Shown here in pieces: positions 8,850 through 17,268 of a stretch of DNA of 64,000 nt (position 1 is its first letter; each line of letters begins with the position of its first letter). The notes beneath the pieces were generated by a model. That model ran no database searches. It was not told the DNA's origin and saw nothing but the letters and a program-made list of their open reading frames with translations. This DNA comes from Bacteroidetes bacterium GWE2_42_24 (GTDB lineage: Bacteria; Bacteroidota; Bacteroidia; Bacteroidales; TTA-H9). Position numbers and translations under genes: made by a program. The stretch covers positions 1 through 64,000 of the forward strand of contig MEOA01000054.1 in the NCBI GenBank assembly GCA_001768515.1. The letters run 5' to 3'.

Positions 8850-8937
8850 ATTTTAACGTTTTTTGTCGATTGTAATGTTACCTGATGGAGGCAAGCGGTT
8901 TCGAATCCGTTGTCAATACCGGCAACCAGAGATGTCT

Positions 8938-9285
8938 TTAAAAAAGCATTTTAATCGTTCTTAAAAGTGTGTTATAAAATGTAGTCATCCTTGAATAACT
9001 TCTTACCGCCAGATTTTTCTGTAAAAGATCAGGGTGGTTGTAGTTCGATGCGTAATGCTCAAACTCGCTTATATTCAGATGACGCCAGATATTGCGTTCC
9101 GGTTCTGAAAATGAAAAACTGTTACTTCTTGTGGTGTAGCCCGTCAGGTCATTAATGCAATCCCTATGCGAAAGATTAATCTCGGTGTCGCTTTGTTTCG
9201 ACAGAGGGCTTTGATTTGTCTGGGTCGTATATACAAACATTTGTATTGAACGTGCCGTGTTGTGGAAATTTGGAATATTTGTCAT
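8938..9285 (-). CDS. Hypothetical protein, weakly supported
   Basis: This frame of 115 codons begins with ATG at 9285 and ends 88 bases before the PIG-L start. The product is hydrophilic, rich in Ser, Thr and Asn, with no signal peptide, membrane segment or motif that I recognise. Orientation agrees with the flanking genes. It may be real or a chance frame; the composition (many Ser/Thr/Asn/Arg, few Ala/Gly/Val) leans towards chance. Confidence 0.3.
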   Translation of the reverse strand: MTNIPNFHNTARSIQMFVYTTQTNQSPLSKQSDTEINLSHRDCINDLTGYTTRSNSFSFSEPERNIWRHLNISEFEHYASNYNHPDLLQKNLAVRSYSRMTTFYNTLLRTIKMLF

Positions 9286-9543
9286 TGAAGGAACTTTTTA
9301 CGTTAAGTTGAGCCATTGGCATGGATAAGGTTATGATATCTTGAAGTTGAAGATATAGTAAAAGCCTTTTTTATAAATAATGGTAATAATCTTTTGTTCT
9401 CCCGGTTAATCTGAATTGGATTCTGCCGGTAATCCTAATAGCGGTGGGTAATATTGAGGTGGTCGATGTATGGACTGGTGGGTAAAATATGCACATTATG
9501 ATTGGCCTTTTGAGTAAGTTTATCAGTAACCGGAGGGTCTAGA

Positions 9544-9729
9544 TTACAGTCGTTTGATTATGTCCCTCATCTCTCTCTTAGTCTTTCTTAGTTTATATTC
9601 TATCATACGCAACAAACTTTCTTCATTTCCGTCCCTATATTGAAAATCTGCTTCTGTCAATTCTGGATATTGCAGCCTGAGTTTTGTTTTCAGTTCATTC
9701 CAGTTTTTTTTGGTAAGTATTAATTCCAT
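9544..9729 (-). CDS. CsbD-like small stress protein
   Basis: This 61-residue protein has the WNELKTKLRLQYPELTEADF start and the RMIEYKLRKTKREM end of CsbD-like proteins: a W-(N/K)-x-(L/M)-K-x-K-(L/I) helix, a short (L/F)-(T/S)-(D/E)-x-D-(L/F) turn and a lysine-rich second helix. CsbD proteins are abundant under sigma-B or general stress in other bacteria; their molecular role is not known. A TACTTTTG box on the minus strand at 9789-9796 matches the Bacteroidota -7 consensus TAnnTTTG and lies 60 bases upstream of the start. It is a likely promoter, although no good -33 TTTG was seen. Confidence 0.65.
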   Translation of the reverse strand: MELILTKKNWNELKTKLRLQYPELTEADFQYRDGNEESLLRMIEYKLRKTKREMRDIIKRL

Positions 9730-10138
9730 TTCCTCTATATATTAAGGTTCAGCGGCTTTATGCATATTGATTCTGTTCCGGATGATTACAAAAGTATAAT
9801 AGCCTTCAACTTGTGTTATTACATAATATGCAATATGAATTACATGATTCACACATACTATATCTTGATAAGTACTGCTTTCAGCTTTTGATAAGTGTAT
9901 TTATTCAACCTCCGGAGCTTCTGCCGGAACCGGGTTTATTGGTGGTGTCCCTGTGTATTTGTGTTTGTTAAATTCAAACTGATGGTTGTGTTGATTTGTA
10001 GTATGTGAACCAGTTATTTATACAATATCTAGGGATTGTTTGTTAAAAGTGTGAATAGTGTAATATTTTTATTGAAATATGTAATGCTTTCCCCTACAAA
10101 GTAGATGACCTTTGTCCCTAATTATTAAATAATAAGAA
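9730..10138. other. Divergent intergenic region, 409 bases
   Basis: This region lies between the CsbD-like gene (minus) and the large OmpA-family gene (plus), so promoters of both should lie here. The minus-strand TACTTTTG box at 9789-9796 is the only convincing motif. No RNA gene or strong hairpin was found. Confidence 0.5.
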
Positions 10139-11674
10139 ATGAAAAAACTATTACTTTTAAGTATGATGCTATCGCTTACATACATTATTCAGGCTCAAAC
10201 CGAGGATATGAAATGGAATGTTGGGTTGCACGTCGGAGCAATGCAATATAATGGCGATTTGGGAAATGATTTTTACAAGACCGATATGGCTTTCTATAGT
10301 CTTGGTGGGTTATCCATTTCAAGATATATTGGCAGTCACTTCGACCTAAGTCTTTTTGCTACTAAAGGGGCTGTTGGTTTTAACCGCCCGGCAGGTAACT
10401 TTAAGAGCAATTTTACCGCAGCAATGTTAAATTTCAGGTTTAATATTTTGGGCCCCCGTTCTGCAGTAAGGCCTTATATATTTGTTGGAGGTGGTGCAAT
10501 GCTGTTTGATAAGAATTTGAATATCAGTGACGGTAGGATTGATTATGTAACCCCTTCATTTGGTGGGGGTGTAAATTTCAACCTTGGCTCTGCTGTCATG
10601 CTTAATCTTCAGGAAACATTTATGTACACAAATGAAGACAAACGGGATGGTGTGATTGCAGGCGATAATGATGCTTACCTTATGCACACAGTTGGTGTTA
10701 CTTTTAATTTTGGGAAAAAGAAAGATGCTGACAAGGATGGCATCTCCGACAAGTATGACAAATGTCCTGATACTCCTCCCGGTATTGCAGTTGATAAAAC
10801 CGGGTGCCCTCTTGATAAAGACGCTGACGGTGTAGCTGATTATCTTGACGAATGTCCAGATGTCGCAGGTGTTAAAGCATTGAAGGGTTGTCCTGATAAA
10901 GATGGTGACGGTGTGGCCGATAAAAATGATGTTTGTCCTGATATAGCTGGACCTGTTGCTTTAAAAGGTTGCCCTGATACTGATAAGGACGGCATTGCCG
11001 ACCGCGATGACCGTTGCCCTGATGTTGCCGGCCCTCTCGAATTAAAGGGTTGCCCGGATACTGATAAGGATGGCGTGGCTGATCTTGATGACAGATGCCC
11101 TGATACAAAAGCCGGATTTAAGGTCGATGCAATGGGCTGTCCGATGGATAATGATAAGGATGGTTTGTTGAATGAAGATGACCGTTGCCCTGATGCTGCC
11201 GGACCTGTCAGCCTGAAAGGTTGCCCGGACAAGGACAGCGACGGTGTTGCTGATATTGATGACCGTTGTCCTGACGTTAAAGGCACCATATTAAATAAAG
11301 GATGCCCTGAAATGACAAAGGAAGATGCAAAGAAGATCACCAGAATCGGGAGTAAGATTTTCTTTGAAAATGACAGCGATAAACTTAAAGCAGCTTCACT
11401 GGCTCAGCTTGATGAACTGGCCAAAATACTTCAGCGCAATGAAGGTGCAAACCTTTTCATCGGCGGGCATACCGACAGCAATGGTTCTGATGAATACAAT
11501 CTCAAGCTCTCACAGAAGCGTACTGATGCTGTCAAGACCTATTTAATGGGGAAAGGAATTATGGAGTCGCGGTTGCAGGCCGTTGGTTATGGTGAAGGTA
11601 CCCCGATCGCAGACAATGGCACAAAAGCTGGTCGTGCCAAGAACAGAAGGGTTGAGTTGAAAACCACCTACTAA
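10139..11674 (+). CDS. OmpA-family outer membrane protein with thrombospondin type-3 repeats
   Basis: This 511-residue protein has a signal peptide (about 1-19, ending TYIIQAQ) and an eight-strand-like beta-barrel (about 24-193). It continues with at least seven calcium-binding TSP3 repeats of the D-x-D-x-D-G-(V/I)-(A/S)-D type, each ending in D-x-C-P-D and linked by K-G-C-P-(D/L) (about 195-385). The C-terminal OmpA domain (about 400-511) carries FFENDSDKL, the peptidoglycan-binding core GGHTDSNGSDEYNLKLSQKR and GRAKNRRVEL. This architecture is one of the major structural porin-like proteins of Bacteroidota, anchoring the outer membrane to peptidoglycan. It is monocistronic: a strong terminator follows at 11713-11750. 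Confidence 0.93.
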   Translation: MKKLLLLSMMLSLTYIIQAQTEDMKWNVGLHVGAMQYNGDLGNDFYKTDMAFYSLGGLSISRYIGSHFDLSLFATKGAVGFNRPAGNFKSNFTAAMLNFRFNILGPRSAVRPYIFVGGGAMLFDKNLNISDGRIDYVTPSFGGGVNFNLGSAVMLNLQETFMYTNEDKRDGVIAGDNDAYLMHTVGVTFNFGKKKDADKDGISDKYDKCPDTPPGIAVDKTGCPLDKDADGVADYLDECPDVAGVKALKGCPDKDGDGVADKNDVCPDIAGPVALKGCPDTDKDGIADRDDRCPDVAGPLELKGCPDTDKDGVADLDDRCPDTKAGFKVDAMGCPMDNDKDGLLNEDDRCPDAAGPVSLKGCPDKDSDGVADIDDRCPDVKGTILNKGCPEMTKEDAKKITRIGSKIFFENDSDKLKAASLAQLDELAKILQRNEGANLFIGGHTDSNGSDEYNLKLSQKRTDAVKTYLMGKGIMESRLQAVGYGEGTPIADNGTKAGRAKNRRVELKTTY

Positions 11675-11712
11675 ACTGAATAATCCGGAATAGAAGCATT
11701 GATTTTCAAATT

Positions 11713-11750
11713 AAGAGGTTGTCCCGGGAATCGGGGCAACCTCTTTTTTT
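11713..11750 (+). terminator. Rho-independent terminator of the OmpA/TSP3 gene
   Basis: A 14-base stem (11713-11726 with 11732-11745, one T-G wobble) closes a five-base loop. It is followed by a run of T to about 11750. It begins 38 bases after the OmpA stop codon. Confidence 0.9.
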
Positions 11751-13008
11751 GTGGGCGCATTTCAGAAGCCGGCAATATATGACATTTGAGAGCAAGTTTC
11801 AGGGTGATATGATACTCTCTGGAATTGAAATTTCTGTTTCCTGTATTTTATGAATAGAGAGGTTAAATCGCTATTCCTTGGTGGTTGCCAAAGCCCTTCT
11901 CTGTTATCTGCGGGATATTCACTCACAGAAATGGGTAATCCCGGCGAGATCAAGGTTTATGGTTATGAGGTAAATGATGTTGATGGCAGTTTAACCGGGG
12001 TTGACGTCTATGAGCATTACTTTAGCAACCTGAACGTGGAAATGAGGCCATCATGTATGGTTGTGCTGAATTCTGAATCAAACCTTGTGATAATGGTATT
12101 AGCAGGATTTGATATTTTTAAATAGCACCTGTTGCAGATTTGAAGCGACAGTGCATCTCATTCGCCTTGTCCCGAATAGTACCGACGAACAGTCACGGAT
12201 TGCCGGTTGAATTGTTTCATACAAATCTATTGAACGAGGCGTTTTAGGTTGATGATGATGATTCTTGTTTCCATTAGCTTCTCTCGTTGCCTTTCTGATA
12301 AGGTTATCTTGTTGTTTTCAGAAGCCCGAAACGGTTGGATTCCAATACAGGGTTATCCTCCGGCTTCTGACATCTGACGCTGTTACAGCCCTGATGAAAC
12401 CCTTAACCACATGAAGTATTCGAAGGAAATATTGGTTTCGGGGGGGCATCTGCCTTTTTATAAAAGCTGTTGACAGATTACAAGTAACTCGTCTGACATG
12501 TTTGGTTGAATCAGGTTGCTTATTCGTATCCCCAACGAAAACCATATTCATGGTTTGATCCTTGCTCATGGTTGTTTGCGGTTTTCGTCCGTCCTCTTTG
12601 TCAATACAAATGGAGATATGATTGTGGTCTTCCCTCACAAAAACTTTATCAGCGCCCGTACTGCTGACTTCACTAAATGGGGTCTGTACACACGGGTCAT
12701 TCTGGTCTTGTTAACCGTTATGTTGCCATGCTTATCATATTTGTTGCCATTATTTTTAGCAACCTGATGTGCAGTCATTGATTTTGGAACCCAAAAAGGA
12801 ATCGGGGTAATGTCGCCGGATGATTTCTTCAGGGATGTCTGTTCAGTCCTGATCAGATCGACGGCTGATCCAACGCCTCGTAACCGGGTTGAAAAATGAA
12901 ATTGTAGCTCAATACAGCTCAGGCAGTGTCATCACTTTTGTACTTTGTTACGCGCTTTGTACACCCTTCAGATACTGTTTGAAATTTGATTTTTGATTCC
13001 GCCAGGCA
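11751..13008. other. Gene-poor stretch, 1.26 kb
   Basis: Several open frames of 60-106 codons exist on both strands but none shows a recognisable family, signal peptide or plausible composition. The stretch adjoins an IS5-type transposase remnant, so decayed mobile DNA is the likeliest explanation. No RNA gene was recognised. Confidence 0.45.
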
Positions 13009-13155
13009 TCAGTTGTTCATCGCAGGTAGCATCATCGTTTGGCTAATCTCTGTATGACACTCATAATCTTTACCAAGCCTCCGACAGCTTTCATGCCGGA
13101 GAAAGGGTTTGTTCCATTAACCGGCTGTGTGGTAAGAGCCTATACTTTTTGGCAG
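13009..13155 (-). pseudogene. C-terminal remnant of an IS5-type transposase
   Basis: On the minus strand, one frame reads CRRLGKDYECHTEISQTMML and ends at a TGA at 13009-13011. The frame just upstream, offset by one base, reads PVNGTNPFSGMKA. Joined, these follow the C-terminal pattern of IS5-family DDE transposases: V-E-R-T-F-x-W, then (F/C)-R-R-L-(S/G)-K-D-Y-E, then a short helix with (S/T)-E-x-(M/S)-(I/M). The frameshift, in-frame stop upstream and absence of the catalytic core show that only a dead fragment is left. No terminal inverted repeats were found. The assignment is by motif memory. Confidence 0.5.
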
Positions 13156-13437
13156 AATTATTTCTTTGAACAACTTCCCGAATCCATCCAAACCAGAATC
13201 AGCATTGTTACAGTAGATCAGGTACTATCCCGGCGCAACAGATTTCCTGATGCGGAAATATCTTCGGGAGAATAGATTTTCAGGGAACCAGTAAAAACCA
13301 CACCGTCAGTTGAACCCGACAAATCTCAGTTTGCATCGCGAAAATCGGATACCGGCTTTAAGCAGTGTTGTAACTAATATGCAAAGCAATCAATAAGGCA
13401 GTTGAAAATCTGCTGAAAAGTACACCATTTTGTTAGT
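13156..13437. other. Gene-free stretch between the transposase remnant and the 11-bp repeat
   Basis: Open frames here are the antisense of the transposase remnant or random. Its minus-strand frames may hold further decayed transposase sequence, but I could not align it with confidence. Confidence 0.4.
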
Positions 13438-13503
13438 TTAACCGTAGATTAACCGTAGATTAACCGTAGCTCAACCGTAGATGGAACGTGGGTTAAGCGT
13501 GTC
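13438..13503. repeat. Tandem 11-bp repeat, copy A
   Basis: Four nearly perfect head-to-tail units of TTAACCGTAGA start at 13438, 13449, 13460 and 13471 (the fourth is TCAACCGTAGA). Two degenerate units carry the period on to about 13500. The array is preceded by CCATTTTGTTAGTT. A second array of the same unit, inverted, with a nearly identical flank, lies at 60578-60632. The 11-base period is close to one DNA helical turn. Confidence 0.8.
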
Positions 13504-13630
13504 GTCTTGTTCGATTCACGATTGATTTTCGTATGATTTTCGGTGTATGTTCTTTTATATGCATACCGTGATTCAACAAAAAATGTACCAGAGCAGGTCG
13601 CCAAATTTTGGATGTAAAGAATTTTAAGCG

Positions 13631-13695
13631 GCTTTGGCATTGGCTTATAGCCAAAGCTCCTGATAGCTATCGGGACGATAGCTATCAGGAGACTT
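13631..13695. repeat. Composite palindromic element
   Basis: Two inverted repeats lie side by side. GCTTTGGC (13631-13638) pairs with GCCAAAGC (13650-13657). The 15-base arm CTCCTGATAGCTATC (13657-13671) pairs perfectly with 13677-13691 around a GGGAC loop, and AAAG/CTTT extends the stem. It lies 125 bases past the stop of the minus-strand glycosyltransferase fusion gene (13820), so it could act as its terminator, but it lacks a T-run. The shape fits a dispersed REP-like palindrome. Confidence 0.75.
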
Positions 13696-13819
13696 TGATT
13701 TTAACCCTGACTTTAGCTGAGATGTGCCAGGGTTTTAAGATTATAAGATTGGATAAGGGTGTGAACTAACTTTGTTATTTGTTCCGGTGATTCAGCGTGA
13801 TTGTCTTTTAGCTTTATGA

Positions 13820-16231
13820 TCAGGATTTTGCTGAAAACACCCGGCTTTTAGTAGTGCTGAATGGGAAGAATAAATTTCCTTTGACTTTGGCGGCCTGTCT
13901 TCTGTCGGTTTCCATGGACAGTCTGGCCAATAAGTAGCTTACTGTAGATTCAGCTCCCTGATTCAGATTTATGTTTGACTCTTCCATACCGTCATAACAG
14001 CCCCCTGTACACGGGTTATACATGATTTGGTGAAGTCTGTTGGCTCCCAGAAACCAATTATACGCAGTAATCATCTTCTGATGGTAGCGTTCAGTCGAAA
14101 GGGCTTTATAGAAGGCAGAGAGTGACATGACCGTGTAAGCTGCATCAATGGGCTGTTCACCATATCCCTCAGGAGTTTCATCCCGATGGAGCCAGGTCTT
14201 GTTTGAAATTAATTCCATTCCATTAGGCTTGAAAATTTTCGACATCAAGAAATCCAAAGAGGTAACTGCGATATCTTTATAGTTTTGTTTCCCGGTTATC
14301 AGCCAGGCAAACAGCAGAGCTTCAGGTAAAAGGCTGTTGGCATATGTGAGATAGCCCTCAAACCATTCCCATTCCGGGGAGGCTTCGTGCCGGTACATTT
14401 GAACCAGGCGGTCGGAGAGTAGTTCTATCTGTGCGATATTTTCAGGTGTGTTTTCTGCCTGGTTGAAATAGTAGGTTCCTTTTATAATGAATGCCATCGC
14501 TCTGGTTGATTGAATTTTTCCGGAGGCGTTAATCGTCTCTTTAAAGAGTTTACTTGCCAGAGATGTTATTGGTTCGGGTAATGTACCTGTCAGTGATACA
14601 ACATATCCCAGCGCCCAAATGGCACGCCCATTGGAATCGTCAAGATTGGTGGTATAATTTTGGTCGGTAAATTGTAAGTTTTTATCAACATAGTTTAAAA
14701 AACTGCCGTCATTCTGTATGCAATATTGTATGAAGTTCAGGTATTTAGATATAGGTGTCAGTAGTTTTTCCTGACCTGTTAATTCATAATATGAACAAAA
14801 AGCAATCAATGCCCGGGCATTATCATCGAGGGTATATCCACTGTCTATCGCTGGTTGGTGAACTCTTGAAAACTGTATAATACCGGTTTCGGTGGTCATT
14901 CTGTTTAAATGATCCAGGGAGATTTCCGGCAGGTTATACGCTAAATCAAGCAAAGGATCTGCAAGTCGGTCAACCAGATGGGCGTATGCAATGGCTACGT
15001 TTTCCCAGGCTGTGTCCATGATCTTTATTAAGGTGTTTAAGCTGATCCTTTTCCTTAGTTTGTCATTCTTCAGTAGTTTTATTACACTTTCAGCCAGTTG
15101 TTCTGAATTATGAAAGTCGATTATAATACCGGTATCTTTTGTGAGGACCTCCAACGCATGTGGTATAGGTGTTGAAATAATCGGACAGGCACAACTTGCA
15201 GCATAGGCGAAGGTGCCACTTACTGCCTGGTTAGGATCGTTTGTTGTGAACAGATAAATATCTGTCAGTTGCAGGTATTCCAATAACTCCGGCAGGGGGA
15301 GGTATCGGTTGATGAACATTACATGTTCTTCAATACCGCTGTCTTTAACCTTTTTTTCAAGCATCTCGCGGTAGATTTCCCCGTCGTTTTTTCTTACTTC
15401 CGGATGTGTCATTCCCATTACCAGAAAGACCACCTCAGGGCATTCGCTGATGATTGCAGGAAGTGCCTCCAGCGTTGTTTCGATGCTTTTCCCTGAACTT
15501 AGTAAGCCAAATGTTGATAGAACTTTCCGATCTGTTAACCCGTGTTTTTTCTTTAGGGTTTTTTCCGCTACATGTGCCACCAGGTGGGTTCCGTGTGGTA
15601 TGACCGTGATCAGGTGTTCAGGGATACCATATTCTTTGACGAGAATATCGGCGGAATGGCGGGTCATGACTACAATTGAACTGACATTGGCGGCAATACT
15701 ATTGACCTCTGCTTTTAATATGTTGTCAGGTTTGGGCAGTACAGTGTGGAAGACGATGACTATAGGTTTTGTGATCGTTGTCAGCAGATCGGTGAAGGCA
15801 GTCTTCTGATGGTGGAAAAAGCCAAATTCGTGTTGAATAACAACGATCTGTATGGATTGATCATTGTTGATTGTATGAGACAGGTTCGCGTAATCATTGT
15901 TATCCCGGGTGTTAAGAATTGTGGATACTTCAGATGGATATAAGTAGTTTTGTTTCTCCGATTCAAGTGCACAGACTTTTATCGAGAAAGATTTGCTGAA
16001 TTTTTCGTTTATTTTGGAAATCAGATCGTGGGAATAGGTTGCTATACCACACTCTCTTGGTGGATATGAGGAAATCAGGAGTATCCCGGTCCGGGATTCT
16101 CCATTATTTTTATTTGGCAGGGCTATTACATTCTTTTGGATTGGTTCGGCTCCCTTTATTGGTTTGAAGGAGAAAAAATCGGATGGATATTGTGGCTTGG
16201 CTTCAAGGCTGCCTTTTGTATTGTTTTTCAT
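13820..16231 (-). CDS. GT4 glycosyltransferase fused to an (alpha/alpha)-toroid domain
   Basis: This is an 803-residue fusion. Residues about 45-430 are a GT4 glycosyltransferase: SSYPPRECGIATYSHDL (acceptor-side loop), VIPHGTH, STFGLLSSGKSIET, and TNDPNQAVSGTFAYAASCAC, where the usual E-x7-E is replaced by the Gln/Ser-rich variant. Residues about 430-785 form an all-alpha region with LDDNARALIAF, TTNLDDSNGRAIWALGYV, PEWEWFEGYLTYANSLLPEA and NQGAESTVSYLLARL. These resemble six-hairpin glycoside hydrolase or lyase toroids. The start codon overlaps the stop of the GH130 gene by four bases (16228-16231), so translation is coupled. With GH130 and an exporter-like protein upstream, a mannose-type oligosaccharide pathway is plausible but unproven. 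Confidence 0.8.
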   Translation of the reverse strand: MKNNTKGSLEAKPQYPSDFFSFKPIKGAEPIQKNVIALPNKNNGESRTGILLISSYPPRECGIATYSHDLISKINEKFSKSFSIKVCALESEKQNYLYPSEVSTILNTRDNNDYANLSHTINNDQSIQIVVIQHEFGFFHHQKTAFTDLLTTITKPIVIVFHTVLPKPDNILKAEVNSIAANVSSIVVMTRHSADILVKEYGIPEHLITVIPHGTHLVAHVAEKTLKKKHGLTDRKVLSTFGLLSSGKSIETTLEALPAIISECPEVVFLVMGMTHPEVRKNDGEIYREMLEKKVKDSGIEEHVMFINRYLPLPELLEYLQLTDIYLFTTNDPNQAVSGTFAYAASCACPIISTPIPHALEVLTKDTGIIIDFHNSEQLAESVIKLLKNDKLRKRISLNTLIKIMDTAWENVAIAYAHLVDRLADPLLDLAYNLPEISLDHLNRMTTETGIIQFSRVHQPAIDSGYTLDDNARALIAFCSYYELTGQEKLLTPISKYLNFIQYCIQNDGSFLNYVDKNLQFTDQNYTTNLDDSNGRAIWALGYVVSLTGTLPEPITSLASKLFKETINASGKIQSTRAMAFIIKGTYYFNQAENTPENIAQIELLSDRLVQMYRHEASPEWEWFEGYLTYANSLLPEALLFAWLITGKQNYKDIAVTSLDFLMSKIFKPNGMELISNKTWLHRDETPEGYGEQPIDAAYTVMSLSAFYKALSTERYHQKMITAYNWFLGANRLHQIMYNPCTGGCYDGMEESNINLNQGAESTVSYLLARLSMETDRRQAAKVKGNLFFPFSTTKSRVFSAKS

Positions 16232-17268
16232 TTTATTTGGATTTGAGATAATAGTTCGGTGATTAAGTCTGGCAGGTTAAGCGTAACACATGCAATTCTG
16301 CTATCGGCTGCCCCATAATATATATATAGGGTCTCTCCGAATTGAACTGCCCCGGTGGGGAAGACTACGTTGTTAACTTCTCCCAGCAATTCCCATTCAA
16401 ATTCGGGCGAAAACAGGGGGTAGGGGAGTCGTGCGATTTCCTTTGTCGGGTCTTCCAAGTCAAAGAGGGCGGCTGCACAGGCCGTATAAATCATTCCGTT
16501 AGCAGTATCTTCGGCTCCATGATAGATAAGAAGCCATCCGTGCGCTGTTTCAATGGGAGGGCATCCTGCCCCGATATAGCCTGACTCATGGCTATATAGC
16601 GGGTCAAGTAAGATATGGTCTTGAAATTCTGCAAGATAGTTTTTCCAGAATTCTTTGGTCAGTTCTTTGAGATTATTAACAGCTACAATTTGAATACCGG
16701 GTCTTATGCGATGAAGAAAGGTGAGTTTGCCGTTAATTCTTCTGGGAAAGAATACTACATCTTTATCCCAAAGATGTATCTTTTTTTCCGGATTGGGCGC
16801 CTGAAGGTAGAAATCCTGATTACGAAAATAGTTCTCGTTGACCCTTCCGCTTGTTTCTGCAAGTAGTATGAATTCATCGTAAGTCATGTCGGGCACGATT
16901 AATCCCATCTTTTCATAATGGATAAAATCGCTTGAGATTGCCAGTGCTCCACGGGCACTTACGCCATCGTATGCAGTGTAGGTCATGTAGTAGGTGTCAT
17001 CAATTTTCACAATTCGTGGATCTTCAATGCCCTGTGATTCATATTCAAACTCAGGTACCATAAATGGTTTTTCCCATCTCTCTACTACCGTTAGCGGACC
17101 ATTCAATCTGCAATAACCTATTGTTGATTTATTTCCCTCCTGCACAGCACGATAGAACAGATGGACGTCATCGTCCAATCTGATAGCAGCAGGATTCAGT
17201 ACGCCATCATTCTCAAACTCATGAGTTGTTTTCGTTAGCAAAATCTTTTCTTTATTTACTTGTATCAT
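16228..17268 (-). CDS. GH130 family glycoside phosphorylase / hydrolase
   Basis: This 346-residue protein has the five-bladed propeller signatures of GH130. These are LDDDVHLFYRAVQEG (blade 1), GIEDPRIVKIDDTYYMTYTA with the catalytic Asp in EDPR, GAGCPPIETAHGWLLIYHGA near the active site, and GAVQFGETLYIYYGAAD near the end. Known members phosphorolyse or hydrolyse beta-1,2- or beta-1,4-mannosides, giving mannose-1-phosphate when phosphate is used. No signal peptide is present, so it acts in the cytoplasm, which favours phosphorolysis. It overlaps the AI-2E gene upstream by four bases and the GT fusion gene downstream by four bases. Confidence 0.9.
   Translation of the reverse strand: MIQVNKEKILLTKTTHEFENDGVLNPAAIRLDDDVHLFYRAVQEGNKSTIGYCRLNGPLTVVERWEKPFMVPEFEYESQGIEDPRIVKIDDTYYMTYTAYDGVSARGALAISSDFIHYEKMGLIVPDMTYDEFILLAETSGRVNENYFRNQDFYLQAPNPEKKIHLWDKDVVFFPRRINGKLTFLHRIRPGIQIVAVNNLKELTKEFWKNYLAEFQDHILLDPLYSHESGYIGAGCPPIETAHGWLLIYHGAEDTANGMIYTACAAALFDLEDPTKEIARLPYPLFSPEFEWELLGEVNNVVFPTGAVQFGETLYIYYGAADSRIACVTLNLPDLITELLSQIQIK

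Noticed and set aside
8897..8908. GGTTTCGAATCC, similar to a tRNA T-loop
   Set aside because: No acceptor, D-arm or anticodon arm can be folded around it.
10840..11340. Long minus-strand open frame
   Set aside because: It is the antisense shadow of the TSP3 repeats of the OmpA-family gene; its Ser/Gly/Pro repeats mirror the DNA periodicity.
11850..12125. Plus-strand frame of 91 codons
   Set aside because: No recognisable family, no plausible promoter, and atypical composition in a region with transposase debris.
12318..12767. Overlapping frames on both strands, first suspected to be a transposase
   Set aside because: I could not align them with any transposase motif, and neither strand has a consistent frame.
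13438..13503. Possible CRISPR array
   Set aside because: The 11-bp units are directly adjacent with no spacers and no cas genes are present.
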